From positions 22,085,311-22,149,310 of the forward strand of contig OW203727.1 of the NCBI GenBank assembly GCA_934045075.1: a DNA stretch of 64,000 nucleotides. The letters run 5' to 3'. This document shows positions 1-10,160 of the stretch, piece by piece. The translations under genes and the position numbers were made by a program. The notes under the pieces were generated by a model. The model saw only the letters and a list, made by a program, of their open reading frames with translations. It did not search any database and was not told the DNA's origin. The stretch's first letter is position 1, and each line of letters begins with the position of its first letter. Origin of the DNA: Yponomeuta sedellus (Eukaryota > Arthropoda > Insecta > Lepidoptera > Yponomeutidae).

Positions 1-241
1 CTAGTGGCTGGTCATACTGTCAGAATTTTCGAGACGCCCTAAGGCCTCTGACTTGGCTTAACGACTGCCATCTATCGCCGGCAGCCGGCACCAACTCAAC
101 GCGCCTTGCGTAGTACGGAAACGCCCGAAAAAATGCCACTAGTAGTCACGGCATGGTCACCCATCGTGCACCTGACCGCGCCTGTGGTTGCCTAACTCAA
201 GTGATTGATTCCAATCACTCGGTTCGACTTGGCCACAAGCG
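1..241 (-). repeat. 5S-derived SINE, cut by window edge
   Basis: Read on the minus strand this has a head resembling the internal control region of 5S rRNA, including a TTAGGCAACC-like box A and the box C core GGGTGACC. It then shows the family body motifs AGTGGCATTTTT-like and GGCAGTCGTTAAGCCAAGTC. It belongs to the family seen complete at 12901-13262. Its 3' end lies outside the window. Confidence 0.75.
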
Positions 242-454
242 GTAAAATATACATGACGATAAAGAATATTGTTGCAGCTCGCACTTCGTTCTTTCTTCCC
301 CCAATGTCGCCCGTTTCACTGCGTTAAACGCAATAAAAGTTAAAGTAAATTCTATCTTGATTCTAAAATCGAAAATTAGATATCTGGGCCGCGTTCCGTA
401 AACTACAACTAAAAGTTTGTTTTGACAATTCAATGTACACTGTGTAGCGATTTA

Positions 455-608
455 CCCTGCGTTCCGCGATGCGATGAAATCGATTAAAACGCGAATCCGA
501 CCAAATTTAGTAGTTCCAAAGTATCTCGCACGAAATAAGGTTTTTGTGCCTACTGCACTTACATGGATTGGCACTCTAATCGATTTCATCGCATCTCGGA
601 ACGCACCC
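455..608. mobile_element. Inverted-repeat MITE
   Basis: A ~30 bp sequence starting CCCTGCGTTCC and containing GATGCGATGAAATCGATTA recurs inverted at 580-608 with few mismatches. The right end is followed by TTAA and the left is preceded by TTTA. This resembles a TTAA-targeting (piggyBac-like) non-autonomous element whose left duplication has mutated. It has no coding capacity. Confidence 0.6.
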
Positions 609-699
609 TTAATAAGCACTATAATCTTATGTAGATGATTTTTTGCTTACAGAGCTAGAATATTAGGTGGATTTTTTATGAAATAAAAAGTTTAATTAT

Positions 700-910
700 A
701 CTATTTTTATTTTTAATGCACTAACCCGTGCTAAGGACAAATTTAATTTGCCTGTACGTAATACAGAGAATAGTGTAAAGAGGTTCGAAATTTCACTGAT
801 GCCGGTGAGTCGCCCATTGGCTCAATTGGTAGAGCGCTGGCACGGATAGCCAGAGGTTGCGGGTTCGAATCCCGGCATGGGTGAAATTTTTAGCCTCTAA
901 ATAGGTTTTT
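700..910 (+). repeat. tRNA-derived SINE (head-to-head family), deleted copy
   Basis: A tRNA-like block at 815-887 has box A-like GGCTCAATTGGTAGAG and box B GGTTCGAATCCC. The unit starts with ACTATTTTTATTTTTAATGC and ends with CTAAATAGGTTTTT, the two termini shared by most members of this family. It is flanked by a perfect 12 bp direct repeat, AAGTTTAATTAT, at 688-699 and 911-922. The opposite tRNA arm is missing. Position 33 of the would-be anticodon loop is C and the acceptor stem pairs poorly, so I treat it as a SINE and not a functional tRNA. Confidence 0.8.
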
Positions 911-1602
911 AAGTTTAATTATTTTTTCAGTCTTCCATAATATGATTGTAGATTTATGACACGGAGCTCAGGTCTCTGACCATCCGCGTATCCCTCAGGC
1001 ATTACGCCAGGATACAGGCTTAAGTTCGTGTATGATTTAAGCTGCATAACTTTGTAGGGCATAGGTAACTTTTGAGGTCAATACCGGCCTCGTTACTTCA
1101 AAGAGTCTAGAACATTTTCTTCTCAGAGACCGAAAGAACTTAACCCGGAAAATAAAAAAAAAAGTAGCCAAGTGCGTGTCGAGCCACGCGTAACGTTGGG
1201 TTGCATAGTTGCCCAATATTGCATTATGTAGTACTTATAAAAAGTATTATAAAAATAATTAAAATTTGTAACAGTGCAAACCTCTTTACATCATTTTTTT
1301 TATCTTTCTTTAATTCTGTCATTCCTTTTTTAAAATTTAAAACTACGTCTTCTGTTTTTGAGATTTCCTTGTATTTTTGGCATTTGGAGAACACTTTATT
1401 GCACAAGCAGAAAAAAGAATACAACCATGATTTCTTAAATCTAAGTAATGTTATACAATTGGCGGTCTTATCTTTAAGAGCGATCTCTTATACTTTTTTT
1501 AACTATTTTCTTAATGATGCCAAAAAATCTAGGAAATCTCAAAAATGGCTGACGTAATTTTAAATTTTGAAAATGAGAGACAGAATTAAAGAAATATAAA
1601 AA
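911..1602. other. Intergenic or intronic sequence with old repeat scraps
   Basis: No coding potential that I trust. A fragment around 1158-1210 resembles the start of the repeat at 1603-2119 (GCCAAGTGCGTGTCGAGC). Positions 1386-1535 resemble an inverted LINE 3' end (GAGAACACTTTATTGCAC), matching the one at 12298. If the AGMO transcript extends upstream, as its acceptor at 2521 implies, this is intron. Confidence 0.5.
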
Positions 1603-2119
1603 AACCGGCCAAGTGCGAGTCAGACTCGCGCACCGAGGGTTCCGTACAAACCTGTATTATAGACCTGAGTATTTGGTATGAATTTCAATTTAATACCTCT
1701 ACGCGTTTATGAGGAAATGGGTAGTAAGTTTAAAATTATTTAAAAAAAATATATTATGTGATGTAACTAAAAATTTATGGTTTTCGTAATTTTTCCTTTA
1801 TTTATGCTATAAGACGTTGCTTCGTACCAAATTTCAAGATTCTGAGTTCACAGGAAGCACCCTGTAGGTTTTGATTCCCTTGCAAGTGTCGAAAATTTGC
1901 GGCATAAACGGCTGTATCTTTTGATTGCGTTGGCTTAGAAGTTTGATTTTTTCACAGCTTCAAGGGACAGTAGACCTGAGTAATTGATATAAATTTCAGC
2001 TTCTTACCTCCACGCGTTCCTGAGAAAAAGGGTCTTGACAGACGGACGGACGGACAGACGGACAACAAAGTGATCCTATAAGGGTTCCGTTTTTTCCTTT
2101 TGAGGTACGGAACCCTAAA
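1603..2119. mobile_element. Non-coding interspersed repeat (GGCCAAGTGCGAGTC type)
   Basis: It starts AACCGGCCAAGTGCGAGTC and ends GGTACGGAACCCTAAAAA, with an internal degenerate GACGGACAGACG tract near 2038-2062. A start in GGCCAAGTGCGAGTCnGACTCGC and an end in GTACGGAACCCT is a very abundant lepidopteran repeat type. I do not assign it to a transposon superfamily. Confidence 0.6.
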
Positions 2120-2159
2120 AATGGTGAAAAGAGGTTTGCATCGTTACAAGGTTCTATTT

Positions 2160-2314
2160 AAAAACCTATTTAGAGGCTAAAAATGGATACTCTCTGGCAC
2201 GGATAGCCAGAGGTTGCGGGTTCGAATCCCGGCATGGGTGAAATTTTTAGCCTCTAAATAGGTTTTTAAATTTGTTCCTTAGCACGGGTTAGTGCATTAA
2301 AATAAAAATAGTAT
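2160..2314 (+). repeat. tRNA-derived SINE (head-to-head family), short derivative
   Basis: It begins AAAAACCTATTTAGAGGC, passes through the 3' half of the tRNA-like block (GGTTCGAATCCC), and ends in an A-rich ATAAAAATAGT tail. The first ~25 bp reappear inverted at ~2241-2268, so the unit is a small foldback. Perfect TSDs AAGGTTCTATTT lie at 2148-2159 and 2315-2326. It sits in the inferred AGMO intron upstream of 2522. Confidence 0.8.
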
Positions 2315-2521
2315 AAGGTTCTATTTTATCATTTTGTTGGCATGAATAATACTAGTATGTATCGACTATATCTCTGCAAATTTCAGCTTCATAGTACTAA
2401 AATCCTCTGAGCTAAGCCCGAGACAGACGAACTGGGTTGGTAAACAGGTACCTTGTTGAAGTCACCACGTGAAAACAAACCCTTCACCGTCCACCTAAGC
2501 ACCTGTTTCCTTTGCCCACAG

Positions 2522-2635
2522 GTAGAGCAGCGGGAAAAATACGACGTAGCGCTGCCAGCCTGGTGCAATCTTTACCTGGTGCTTCATCACGCCGTCGTCA
2601 TGTACGGCTTCTTTGAGCTGGCCTCGAGGCATCTG
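2522..2635 (+). CDS. AGMO: Alkylglycerol monooxygenase, penultimate exon (partial gene)
   Basis: AGMO is a membrane-bound, tetrahydrobiopterin-dependent di-iron enzyme of the ER that cleaves ether lipids. This 38-codon exon starts after a polypyrimidine tract and CAG (2519-2521) and ends at a GTAAG donor (2636). Both borders are phase 0. It encodes VEQREKYDVALPAWCNLYLV and onward, a hydrophobic segment matching the part of AGMO just before the last membrane helices. The frame continues directly into 4352-4618. The fatty-acid-hydroxylase histidine motifs are in upstream exons outside the window, so activity cannot be judged. The assignment rests on recognising the C-terminal region, chiefly in the next exon. 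Confidence 0.8.
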
Positions 2636-3579
2636 GTAAGCCACCTACATATCATTATGGCCCGTTCTAGGGCACAGAGGCCTTATTTTATTTTGTTTCG
2701 TTTCGTTCCGTTCTGTTCCGTTTCGTTCCGTTCCGTTCCGTTTCGTTTCGTTTTATTTTATGTAAGGTGAAGAAATAGATACAAGTACAGGTAATAGATA
2801 TAGGTACTGCATCCATAGACTTTCACACTGAGGAGTAATGTAATATTGAAACTGACGCTAAAACAATAGATACTGTAAATTAGTACTATCTAGCGAAAGG
2901 TTCCTCTACAACTTAGTTTGAACTTAAGTGAGCTTACAAATTCCTTATAAATGATTCCTAAGAGAGGGCTTAGGGGCTTACAAGTCAGTTTATAGCACAG
3001 AAACTATGCACACCTGACTATTTCAATTCCCATCTTGGTGGTTTTGGTCGCATTTAGTCGCATAACAAACCTTTTTTTTGTTATTGTTCTGCTATGATTA
3101 TTTCAGACATGAGAGTACCCCGCCAATGTTGTATTGAAATAAACTTAGTAGGAGGCACTTTTCGTACGTTTTAATTTGTACAAATTCAAACCCCAAAAGT
3201 CGTTTGATCTAGATTTTACTAGCGAGACATTAGACCATATACGTAGAACTTCGAGCAAAAACTAACCGTAGCAAAACCCAGCTTAAGTATTAAAGATTAT
3301 GTAAAACCCTGAACACCGATTAAGTATAGAAATTCTCTGCCAAAGTATTTTCTCAGAGAAGTCTTAACGATTGAACTTCGCTTCTTCAGTACCTTGTTTT
3401 ATGACTTTGTAGAAGATTCACTAAAAATGCGAGAATTGTAAGAATAGAGAGAAAAGCCAAAGTTTTATCTCTGTCTTTTGAAATAATGAAGGGGCAGGTA
3501 CTCAATAATAACTTTGGCCTTTGCATTACACATCTATATCATGGATGATGACATTTAGATTTAACATTTTTTTAATACT

Positions 3580-4010
3580 AGCTGTGCCCCGCGGTGTTAC
3601 CCGTGGTTCATCGATTTTCCCATGGGAATAAGATATTTTCCCGCAGTAAAACGTAGCCTATGCGTTAATCCAGGGTGTCAGTGGCATTTAATTTCAGCTC
3701 ACTCCATACCAAATTTTATTAAAATAGCTCCAGTCGTTTAGTATGTATCAATATTCAAATTTGCACTGGCTACCCGTCTTTCTAATTTCCTTCAGCAACT
3801 TTCCATCGTAAGGTTGTCTGAAAGAAATTGCTTTTAGCAATAATGCCGCCAATTGTACTATGTATATTTGCAATTGTTTTGTATTTGTGGTTTTTCCAGT
3901 GTACAATAAAGAATATTCTCATTTTACCTTATCTTAGACGTGATTTAGTAACAAACATACATACTCACAAACTTTCACCTTTATAATTTGTGTGATGATT
4001 AATAAAATAA
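3580..4010 (+). repeat. Retroelement tail repeat split by a LINE 3' end
   Basis: The outer repeat begins AGCTGTGCCCCGCGGTGTTA and ends CACAAACTTTCACCTTTATAAT, as in copies at 12528, 23262 and 59212. Between ~3741 and ~3938 it is interrupted by a LINE 3' end that contains GCCGCCAATTGTAC and a terminal GTACAATAAAGAATATTC followed by a short TTATCTTA tail. The sequence reads through on both sides of the insert, so this is a nested insertion. Confidence 0.65.
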
Positions 4011-4199
4011 AATTTTAATAAAATCTTTTCATTCTCATTTCATTTCATATTAATTGTAAAACGTTGCCAGGCAACTAGAAAAGGTCTATGAAAAAATATA
4101 AATCTACTTAAAAAAAAATCTTCATCCTTCAGTTCTACCCATCCCAAGAAGCGAAAAGACAGCCAATTGTATACGGCAAATACAGTAGTACAATAAAGA

Positions 4200-4302
4200 G
4201 CGATCCCCAACCCGCATGCCCAGCGTGGGGATTATGGGCATTACCCCCTATGATAATTGGTCACTAGGCTGGACTAGTATAGCCTGACGACGACGACGAC
4301 AA
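4200..4302 (+). repeat. RTE-type LINE 3' tail
   Basis: It has CCCAGCGTGGGGATTATGGG, then a version of GGACTAGTATAGCCTGACG followed by (GAC)n. The same 3' end follows recognisable RTE protein code at 59513-59996, which is the basis for the call. It lies ~50 bp before the last AGMO acceptor. Confidence 0.6.
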
Positions 4303-4351
4303 AAAAGAGTTCTCACCTAATCTTATCTAAAACCTCTCTTTCTCTCCACAG

Positions 4352-4618
4352 GCGATGACACCAATTTCGGTCCTCGTCTACGTGTTCTACATCATGGGAT
4401 CTCTCACGATCATCGGCATGCTTTTCGACGGAAGCAAACTAGCACCCTTGCTCGAAGTACTGCGGTGCTCCGCCTTAGCGTTCCTGGCTAGAGCCATTGC
4501 TGTCAATAACCTGGGTCTTAGTACTGGCCTGCAGGTGTTTTACGCGGTCTCAGCCATGTTCTGGGGACTGTATACCGTGAAGTTGTTGGAGCTCAAACGG
4601 GGAGTGAAGGTGGATTAA
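4352..4618 (+). CDS. AGMO: Alkylglycerol monooxygenase, last coding exon
   Basis: This exon encodes the C-terminal 88 residues and the stop TAA (4616-4618). It follows acceptor TCTCTCCACAG with GCG ATG, so the ATG at 4355 is internal. Hydrophobic segments correspond to the final helices of AGMO. The pattern ...SLTIIGMLFDG...LEVLRC...FWGLYTVKLLEL resembles the vertebrate protein in the same order (a LLD motif, ETLRC, FWG near the end). Codon use is G/C-rich at third positions, unlike the surrounding AT-rich repeats, as expected for a constrained host gene. I am confident of the family and less so of any lineage-specific paralogue. Confidence 0.85.
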   Translation, partial: AMTPISVLVYVFYIMGSLTIIGMLFDGSKLAPLLEVLRCSALAFLARAIAVNNLGLSTGLQVFYAVSAMFWGLYTVKLLELKRGVKVD

Positions 4619-5042
4619 GGACGGAGCTGATTTTGTTGAAGTTTCCTTCCGTATTGAGTCGTGATAGTAATGTGTTCGATTTGTATTAGCTTTGGTAATG
4701 TCTGTAGTTTTGAGGAACGGATTTTTACGAGTAATTTCTTATATTAATGGTTCTGTACCTGGAGGGTGCCGTCGGAACCTGTTACTATGTAGAGTCTGTC
4801 TGTCTCACTTTTACAGATCAATTGAAAAGTAAAAGGCACCTATTAAAATGTGAAAATTCCTTTGCTGAATTCTGCGAAAAATTCACTGCAATCCACCGCA
4901 AATATCCAGAGACAAGACACGAAACGTGTCTTGCTTCCGCTTGGCGGAAGAAACAATTGCATTGTGCTTGTGGCGGAATTTAGCAAAGTAGTATTTCTTA
5001 ACGATCCGCGATATTCATACATAGTTATATATTAAACGGCTC
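4619..5042 (+). other. Probable AGMO 3' untranslated region
   Basis: This sequence follows the stop without coding potential. It contains two small perfect stem-loops near 4913-4948 (CAAGACAC/GTGTCTTG and CTTCCGC/GCGGAAG) inside a larger imperfect inverted repeat (~4860-4990). An ATTAAA at ~5031-5036 could be a poly(A) signal, but none is certain. Confidence 0.4.
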
Positions 5043-5206
5043 AAATCGCGATTATTTATTAGGTAAAACGTATAATTACCTTCGGCAGCATTACAGTTGC
5101 CGTGGTCACGGGTAGATGGGTGTACCCGAGACCACGGCAACTGTAAGGCTGCCGAAACGTCGGGAAATAAGGTAATTACGTTTTACCTAATAAATAATCG
5201 CGATTT
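5043..5206. mobile_element. Foldback (long inverted repeat) element
   Basis: Left arm AAATCGCGATTATTTATT onward is repeated inverted at the right end (AATAAATAATCGCGATTT). The arms continue inward through TTGCCGTGGTC / GACCACGGCAA to a ~22 nt loop. Almost all of the 164 bp can pair. A related end occurs near 58872 (TTATTTATTAGGTAAAACG). The neighbouring LINE's 3' tail abuts its right edge. Confidence 0.7.
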
Positions 5207-5306
5207 TATTTATTTTATTTATTTATTTATTTATTTAAAAACATCAATATGAGCTTACAGTTTCCCAAAGCGCCCTTATTGCTAAATACACATTAAAGCT
5301 TATTAA

Positions 5307-8300
5307 CTACTTACATAAGTATAGTCTTAATTCGAACGCTATTTTGTTAATAGAGTCGACAAAAATGTCGATATGTTGGACCTCGGCAATAAAACCGTTG
5401 AGAAGTACAAGAGCCCTAGGCGTCGGCGCGTTGCTAGCGCGGCGCGTGCGCTGCGTGCTCTCCGCGAACAACTGGTGCCGGCGACGCAGACCAGCGCGGG
5501 CGTAGTTGTCGGGGACGAATATAGTAATACTACATAGTACAGACGGATTATAAATCATATTACGCATCAACAAGCAGTAATGTACACCTAATTGTAGCTT
5601 TCGCCTCAACTCCAAAGTATCAAGACCAACCATGCCATAGACAAACAGGGACGGGTAAAGGAAAGGATAGTATCCGTACATACGCTTGAACAAGTACCTA
5701 GCAAACTTCCTTTGTATCCTCTCAATCATCAGAACATGCTTGGCTTCTCGAGGGTCCCAAGTAACTGCACTGTACTCCAGTTTACTACGAACGAAAGCAT
5801 TATACAGCATAATAGCCACCTTGCTATCTCGAAACTGAGAAGCAGTCCGCATTATGAAGCCCAATATTTTATTGGCATTTTTACAAATAGTTGTCATATG
5901 TTCGCGGAAGTTAAGTTCAGAGTCTATAAGCAAACCTAGATCTTTTATGCAGGTTATTCTTTCCAACACTGCACCGTCCAGAGAGTACTTTGTGACAATT
6001 GGCTGGCGCGACCTTGTGAAACTGACCACCTTGCATTTATTGACATTGAACGCAAGCCCATTTGCCTGGCTCCACTGCCTCACCCCGTCAATATCCTCCT
6101 GCAGTGCTCTACAGTCTGCTTCCTCCTTAACAGGTAGGAAAATTTTGAGATCATCGGCAAACATTAGACACCGGGCAATTTTAAGAACCCTAGGGAGGTC
6201 ATTAATCATTATAAGAAAAAGAGTTGGCCCGAGTGTACTCCCTTGACTTACTCCCGATCTAGTGTAGTATTCTTTTGATTGATAGGATTGGAGCTTTACA
6301 TATTGCCTACGATCTTTAAGGTAATTCGCGAAAAATTTAAGAAGTCCTGGAGTGGCACCAAACGATGAAAGCTTTTTTAATAAGATATCGTTATCTACCA
6401 TATCAAATGCACGCCGAAAATCCAAAAATACTGCGTCAGTCTGCCGACCATTATCCATCTGGGCCAACGTATAATCAACAAAGTTTATATGATTTGTGGC
6501 CGTGGAGCGAGCGGCACGAAACCCATGTTGCGAATCGTCAAAAAGAAAATTTATTTGGCGAGTAATATGAACATTTAAAATAGATTCAAAAATCTTACCA
6601 AATGCAGATAATACTGCTATGGGTCTATATGTTGTAATATCTGTTGACGAATCGTCCTTGGGGACTGGGGTCACCCTGGATAATTTCCACTTCATAGGGT
6701 ATTGACAGAGTCGCAAGGAGAGATTGTAGATATGAACCAATGGTTCTTCCAGTACACATAAACAATCCTTGACTAAGAAGGGAGGTATGGCGTCGGGACC
6801 GGCTGCAGAATTAATTTTAAGCCGGCGTACTGCTTTACGCACATCGTCCACCGCAACACAGTCCACTCGCACTGCCAATTCGTCACCACGGCCACCCGCG
6901 CACCGCTCAGCTGCGCCCGCATCTAAACAAGGCACGTCACTAAGAAATACCGAGCTGAAATAATTCGCGAATGCTACAGCGGCTTCTTGGCCCTCCACCT
7001 TCTTGTCATTATGCGTATATTCCTTACATTGCTGACCGTTCTTACGTTTATTTTTTACGTGTTTCCAGAACTGCGCCGGGTCCTCTCGAATATTGCACTC
7101 AACTGAGCTTATATACTGACAGTACGCAACATCGACCAACTCTTTGATGTGGCTTCTATAGTATTTATACACCTCCCGGTTAAAATTTAGACCCTTTTCC
7201 TTAAATTTACGATGGTGGAAAGATTTGATTTTGATTTTCAATATGATTTCCTGGGAGTACCACTCTGGATATAGTCGATGTTGTTGTGTATGACTACTTC
7301 TTTTCACAGGGACATTGTTACTAATGGCTGTATTTAATTTTGCGTATAATAATTCTGTAGCTAAATTTATATCTTGCTGATTTAATACTTCGGACCAATC
7401 GGTACTAGCTATGCTAGAGTAGAGACTATTGTAATCTGCTTTCCGGAAATTCCAATTTGGGGCGTAAGAATGCGACGTTACAGCAGTTTGAGGCCTACTA
7501 ATAACCGGTTGATTGCCACGCGGTAGAGATAGAGTGATTTCTAAAGGTGGATGATAAGCGTCTACCGGCACCAGTGGCTCCACGTCTCCGGACACGGTCA
7601 CACTATCAGGTTTCATATTCGATAATACAAGGTCCAACATACCGTCAGAGCTGTTATAAACATTATTATGCTGGTGCAGTTTACAGAATTCCAAGAAACA
7701 ATCAAATTGAAGCTTAACACTTACGCTACACGAATTCAGATTGAAATCACCAATTATCACAATGTCTAAAGAGGAATATTTGCAAACAGCATTTTCCATA
7801 CACGTCAAAACTTCCAGGTATTGTTTATCGCTGTAACTAGGGGGCAAATACACTACACATACTAATATTTTCATGTTTCTCCATGATACAAGAGCGATTA
7901 ACACTTCCTTATCATCCGTTAGGCCATCCACGTCTGTCAGCATACGAACAGAATAAGTGTCTTTTACCGCCAGCAAAACTCCTCCCCATCCAGCTCCACC
8001 AGCTCGGTCCTTCCGCAGCACTGTGAATCCACACGGAAACAGTTCCGCGTTCAGTACAGATGCATTGAGGAATGTCTCAGTTAAAACGATGATATCGCCG
8101 GAGAAAAGTGCAGATACATTGTTAGAGAACATCACAGTTTTACTTCGTAGTCCTCTGACGTTCTGATAAAAGAACTCTATATGTTTAACATTGTTATTGC
8201 CGGATTTCCTAGCTTTGCAGACGAAAGGACCGCCCACGCGGATTCTGAGACCAGGGTTTAATGCAAATATCTTCAGCCCAGTTTTCAGGAGACATGATAG

Positions 8301-8400
8301 CATTAGCTTGCTTAGAGGGCACGTCCAGTTTAAATGAGGTATAGTTTCCTCTAGCCTTAAGAGCCACTACAGTGCATGAGTCATCATTGCAAATTGTCAT
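5307..8400 (-). pseudogene. LINE ORF2: AP-endonuclease / reverse transcriptase
   Basis: This ORF makes and inserts the element's cDNA. The main open frame runs from 8303 down to the stop at 5307 (998 codons). The endonuclease comes first, with FYQNVRG, a catalytic glutamate in LTETF, GDFNLN and DLVLSNM. The usual SDH signature is here DAYHPPLEI. The reverse transcriptase follows with YRPIAVLSAFGKIFE, HGFRAARSTATN, DAVFLDFRRAFD, GVSQGSTLGP and the catalytic FADD. The likely start is the ATG at 8398-8400, which overlaps the ORF1 stop. That frame closes at 8209, so a single frameshift between about 8303 and 8210 separates the first ~35-60 codons from the rest. I therefore call it a lightly damaged copy. 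Confidence 0.85.
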
Positions 8401-8402
8401 TA
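8398..8402 (-). promoter_or_regulatory. TAATG stop/start overlap coupling ORF1 and ORF2
   Basis: On the minus strand the ORF1 stop TAA and the ORF2 ATG overlap as TAATG. The same UAAUG arrangement is known to drive termination-reinitiation in the silkworm LINE SART1. Here it is inferred from position only. Confidence 0.65.
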
Positions 8403-9644
8403 GGTGGCCCCCACCTGTTCCACAGTCGTACCAACCTTGACGAAGTAAAGATGTAGGTATTGCCGCCTCTCCGCTGCTTCAAGTCTAGTGGCGCCGGGTG
8501 CAGCTGCTCCGCGAGTGACGCCGGCTGGGGCGGACTGGCGACTCTTCCTTACTACTTGCGTCCACTCAAGCTCTGGCGGTTTGTTTGTGACAGGATCCAA
8601 TGCATTACCCACTGGAGCCACAGCATTGGTCGATTTGGGGATGGGCAATTTGTCGCTCACGCGCATTACCTCCTCGGCTGTTTCGAGGCTTATACTTTGC
8701 GCCTGTGCTTCTCCGGTATGTAGAATTTGGGAAGATCTTAAAAGCCCCAGGTGCAGTTGTTCGTACGCGCGCGTCTCTTCATGCGGTTTTGACAATTGCG
8801 AAGCATCTTTTTTGGCACGTGGAAACTTGACGCGATCTATTTTCTTGTCAGTCTTGTTAGGCTTTTCCAAGCCGCTATCCTGCAGTTTCCCCGCATCGCA
8901 AACCTTCACTTCCAAAAGCTGTAATCTTCTCTCAAGTTCCTTGATGTACTTGTTCATTGGCGCTGTTAGCTCTGTAAACAACTGCCCTATGATAGCCGGC
9001 AGGCGGGTGCTGATGACATTTTCAAATTCTTCTCGCACAATTAATCGTAGCCCATCCATGCAGAAAGTATCATCAGTGTATGACAAGTCATAGGTTCTCT
9101 TTGGAGCACTTCCGCGCCGCGTGGTGACGTTTTCATTAGTGCTACCAGGAAAGTCTCGAAGATCAATCACCGTACTAGCAATTGCAGGCTTGCATGATCC
9201 TGCGCTCTTATCAGGAGATGCTTCTTTAGAGATTATATCACCGCCCTCAGCCTGCGCGGGAGCGTTTGCGTACTCGCGTGATAATACTCTTTCGTCAGGC
9301 GAAACTTCCTCAAAGACACCTCCTCGCTCAGCCGCCATGTTAGCGTTTGCGGGCTCGCGTGGTGTTATGTTCTCACTGGGTAATGTTCCCTGAGCCTTGC
9401 GCACAGGAGTGTTATCATTGCATCCGCGCCTAGCGCCTTTATCACAACAGGGACATTTCCAGTTGACCTTCAGTCGATGCGAATTCTCCCTGAAATAAGC
9501 TGATGCTATATTTAGGCATTGATAGTGATAATTACCTTTACACTCTCTACATGTTAAGCGCTCAGTAGGCTCTACCTTCCTGCGACATCCAAGGCACTGC
9601 ATGATGGAGGTAGTGATAATAAGAGAGTCCCTTTGGTCTACCAA
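8400..9644 (-). CDS. LINE ORF1 with PHD-type zinc finger
   Basis: A 414-codon open frame. Near the N-terminus is a Cys/His array of PHD layout: CLGC, then CREC, then HYQC, then CPCC (about residues 17-70). A leucine-rich amphipathic stretch (ELERRLQLLEVKV, residues ~235-248) suggests coiled-coil self-association. ORF1 proteins of CR1-related LINEs often carry PHD fingers and bind the element RNA. The first ATG is at 9644, and a second in-frame ATG 14 codons later, directly before CLGC, is an equally good start. The stop TAA shares its last A with the ATG of ORF2. Confidence 0.8.
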   Translation of the reverse strand: MVDQRDSLIITTSIMQCLGCRRKVEPTERLTCRECKGNYHYQCLNIASAYFRENSHRLKVNWKCPCCDKGARRGCNDNTPVRKAQGTLPSENITPREPANANMAAERGGVFEEVSPDERVLSREYANAPAQAEGGDIISKEASPDKSAGSCKPAIASTVIDLRDFPGSTNENVTTRRGSAPKRTYDLSYTDDTFCMDGLRLIVREEFENVISTRLPAIIGQLFTELTAPMNKYIKELERRLQLLEVKVCDAGKLQDSGLEKPNKTDKKIDRVKFPRAKKDASQLSKPHEETRAYEQLHLGLLRSSQILHTGEAQAQSISLETAEEVMRVSDKLPIPKSTNAVAPVGNALDPVTNKPPELEWTQVVRKSRQSAPAGVTRGAAAPGATRLEAAERRQYLHLYFVKVGTTVEQVGAT

Positions 9645-10160
9645 GAAGCAAGTTTTATCTCCCGGTTATCGTTGCTTTTACAAATCCACAGGCGCTTTGC
9701 TCCTACTGTACGCAAAATTTGCTGTGACGTTGCTATCTCTGGTGGCGCAGGACGCACAGCAACAAACCCGCAAGCGAGTGACCCCGGTTCGATCCCCGCC
9801 GAAAGTAAACCAAATTCAGTTCGTTACCTTAAGCTCGGCTGTTATTTGTTCACCATTCGGAGACCAAGCAGGACTGGTTCTGGTTCTGTAGAGGAGGCAA
9901 CCGGTGTATAGAAGCGAGAAGTCCACTCTCAACTGAAGAGGCAAGATGGCCGCGGGGTCTTATGGGGCACTACCCAAGTGGGAGCAGGAGGATCCGATTT
10001 GGCACCAAACTGACACCGGCAATAGTATAAAACTTAAATCACAAATAAATACAGCAAGACACAAAACACGTCCGCGCTCTACGACGACCGTACGTTTTAG
10101 ATTTGACCCATTTAATATAATTATAACTATTAACAAAGTAATTTTCACATTTTAATGCTT
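9645..10160 (-). other. Putative LINE 5' untranslated region
   Basis: This is the sequence upstream of ORF1 on the minus strand. It includes a box-B-like GGTTCGATCCCC on the plus strand at ~9785-9796, possibly a piece of an older SINE. The boundary with flanking AT-rich DNA around 10160 is a guess. Confidence 0.35.

Larger units (their letters stand above)
2636..4351 (+). other. AGMO intron filled with repeats
   Basis: A 1716 bp intron bounded by GTAAGC and TCTCTCCACAG. It holds a degenerate TTCCG/TTTCG pentanucleotide tract (2693-2760), an unremarkable stretch (2760-3580), a nested retroelement tail (3580-4010) and an RTE tail (4200-4302). No exon-like ORF is seen inside. Confidence 0.7.
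5207..10160 (-). mobile_element. Two-ORF non-LTR retrotransposon (jockey/CR1 group)
   Basis: A long minus-strand LINE. The 3' end is the (TTTA)n tract at 5207-5236 (AAATA repeats on the sense strand), then ORF2 (5307-8400) and ORF1 (8400-9644), then a leader running to roughly 10160. The 5' boundary is uncertain because I could not find a matching TSD. ORF1 is open throughout and ORF2 has one frameshift, so the copy is fairly young. Clade assignment beyond the jockey/CR1 group needs an RT phylogeny. Confidence 0.8.

Noticed and set aside
815..887. tRNA gene (also at 10879, 11018, 27396, 27706 and the copy-B equivalents)
   Set aside because: Box A and B are present, but position 33 is C rather than U, the acceptor stem pairs poorly, and every copy carries the same SINE flanks and TSDs.
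2453..2770. Single 105-codon ORF as a gene
   Set aside because: Only 2522-2635 is exon. The rest is intron, including the TTCCG repeat that codes the FRSVPFR-like tail.
8488..9093. Plus-strand ORFs opposite the LINE (also 5854-6246 and 9121-9393)
   Set aside because: They are antisense shadows of ORF1 and ORF2 with no motifs of their own.
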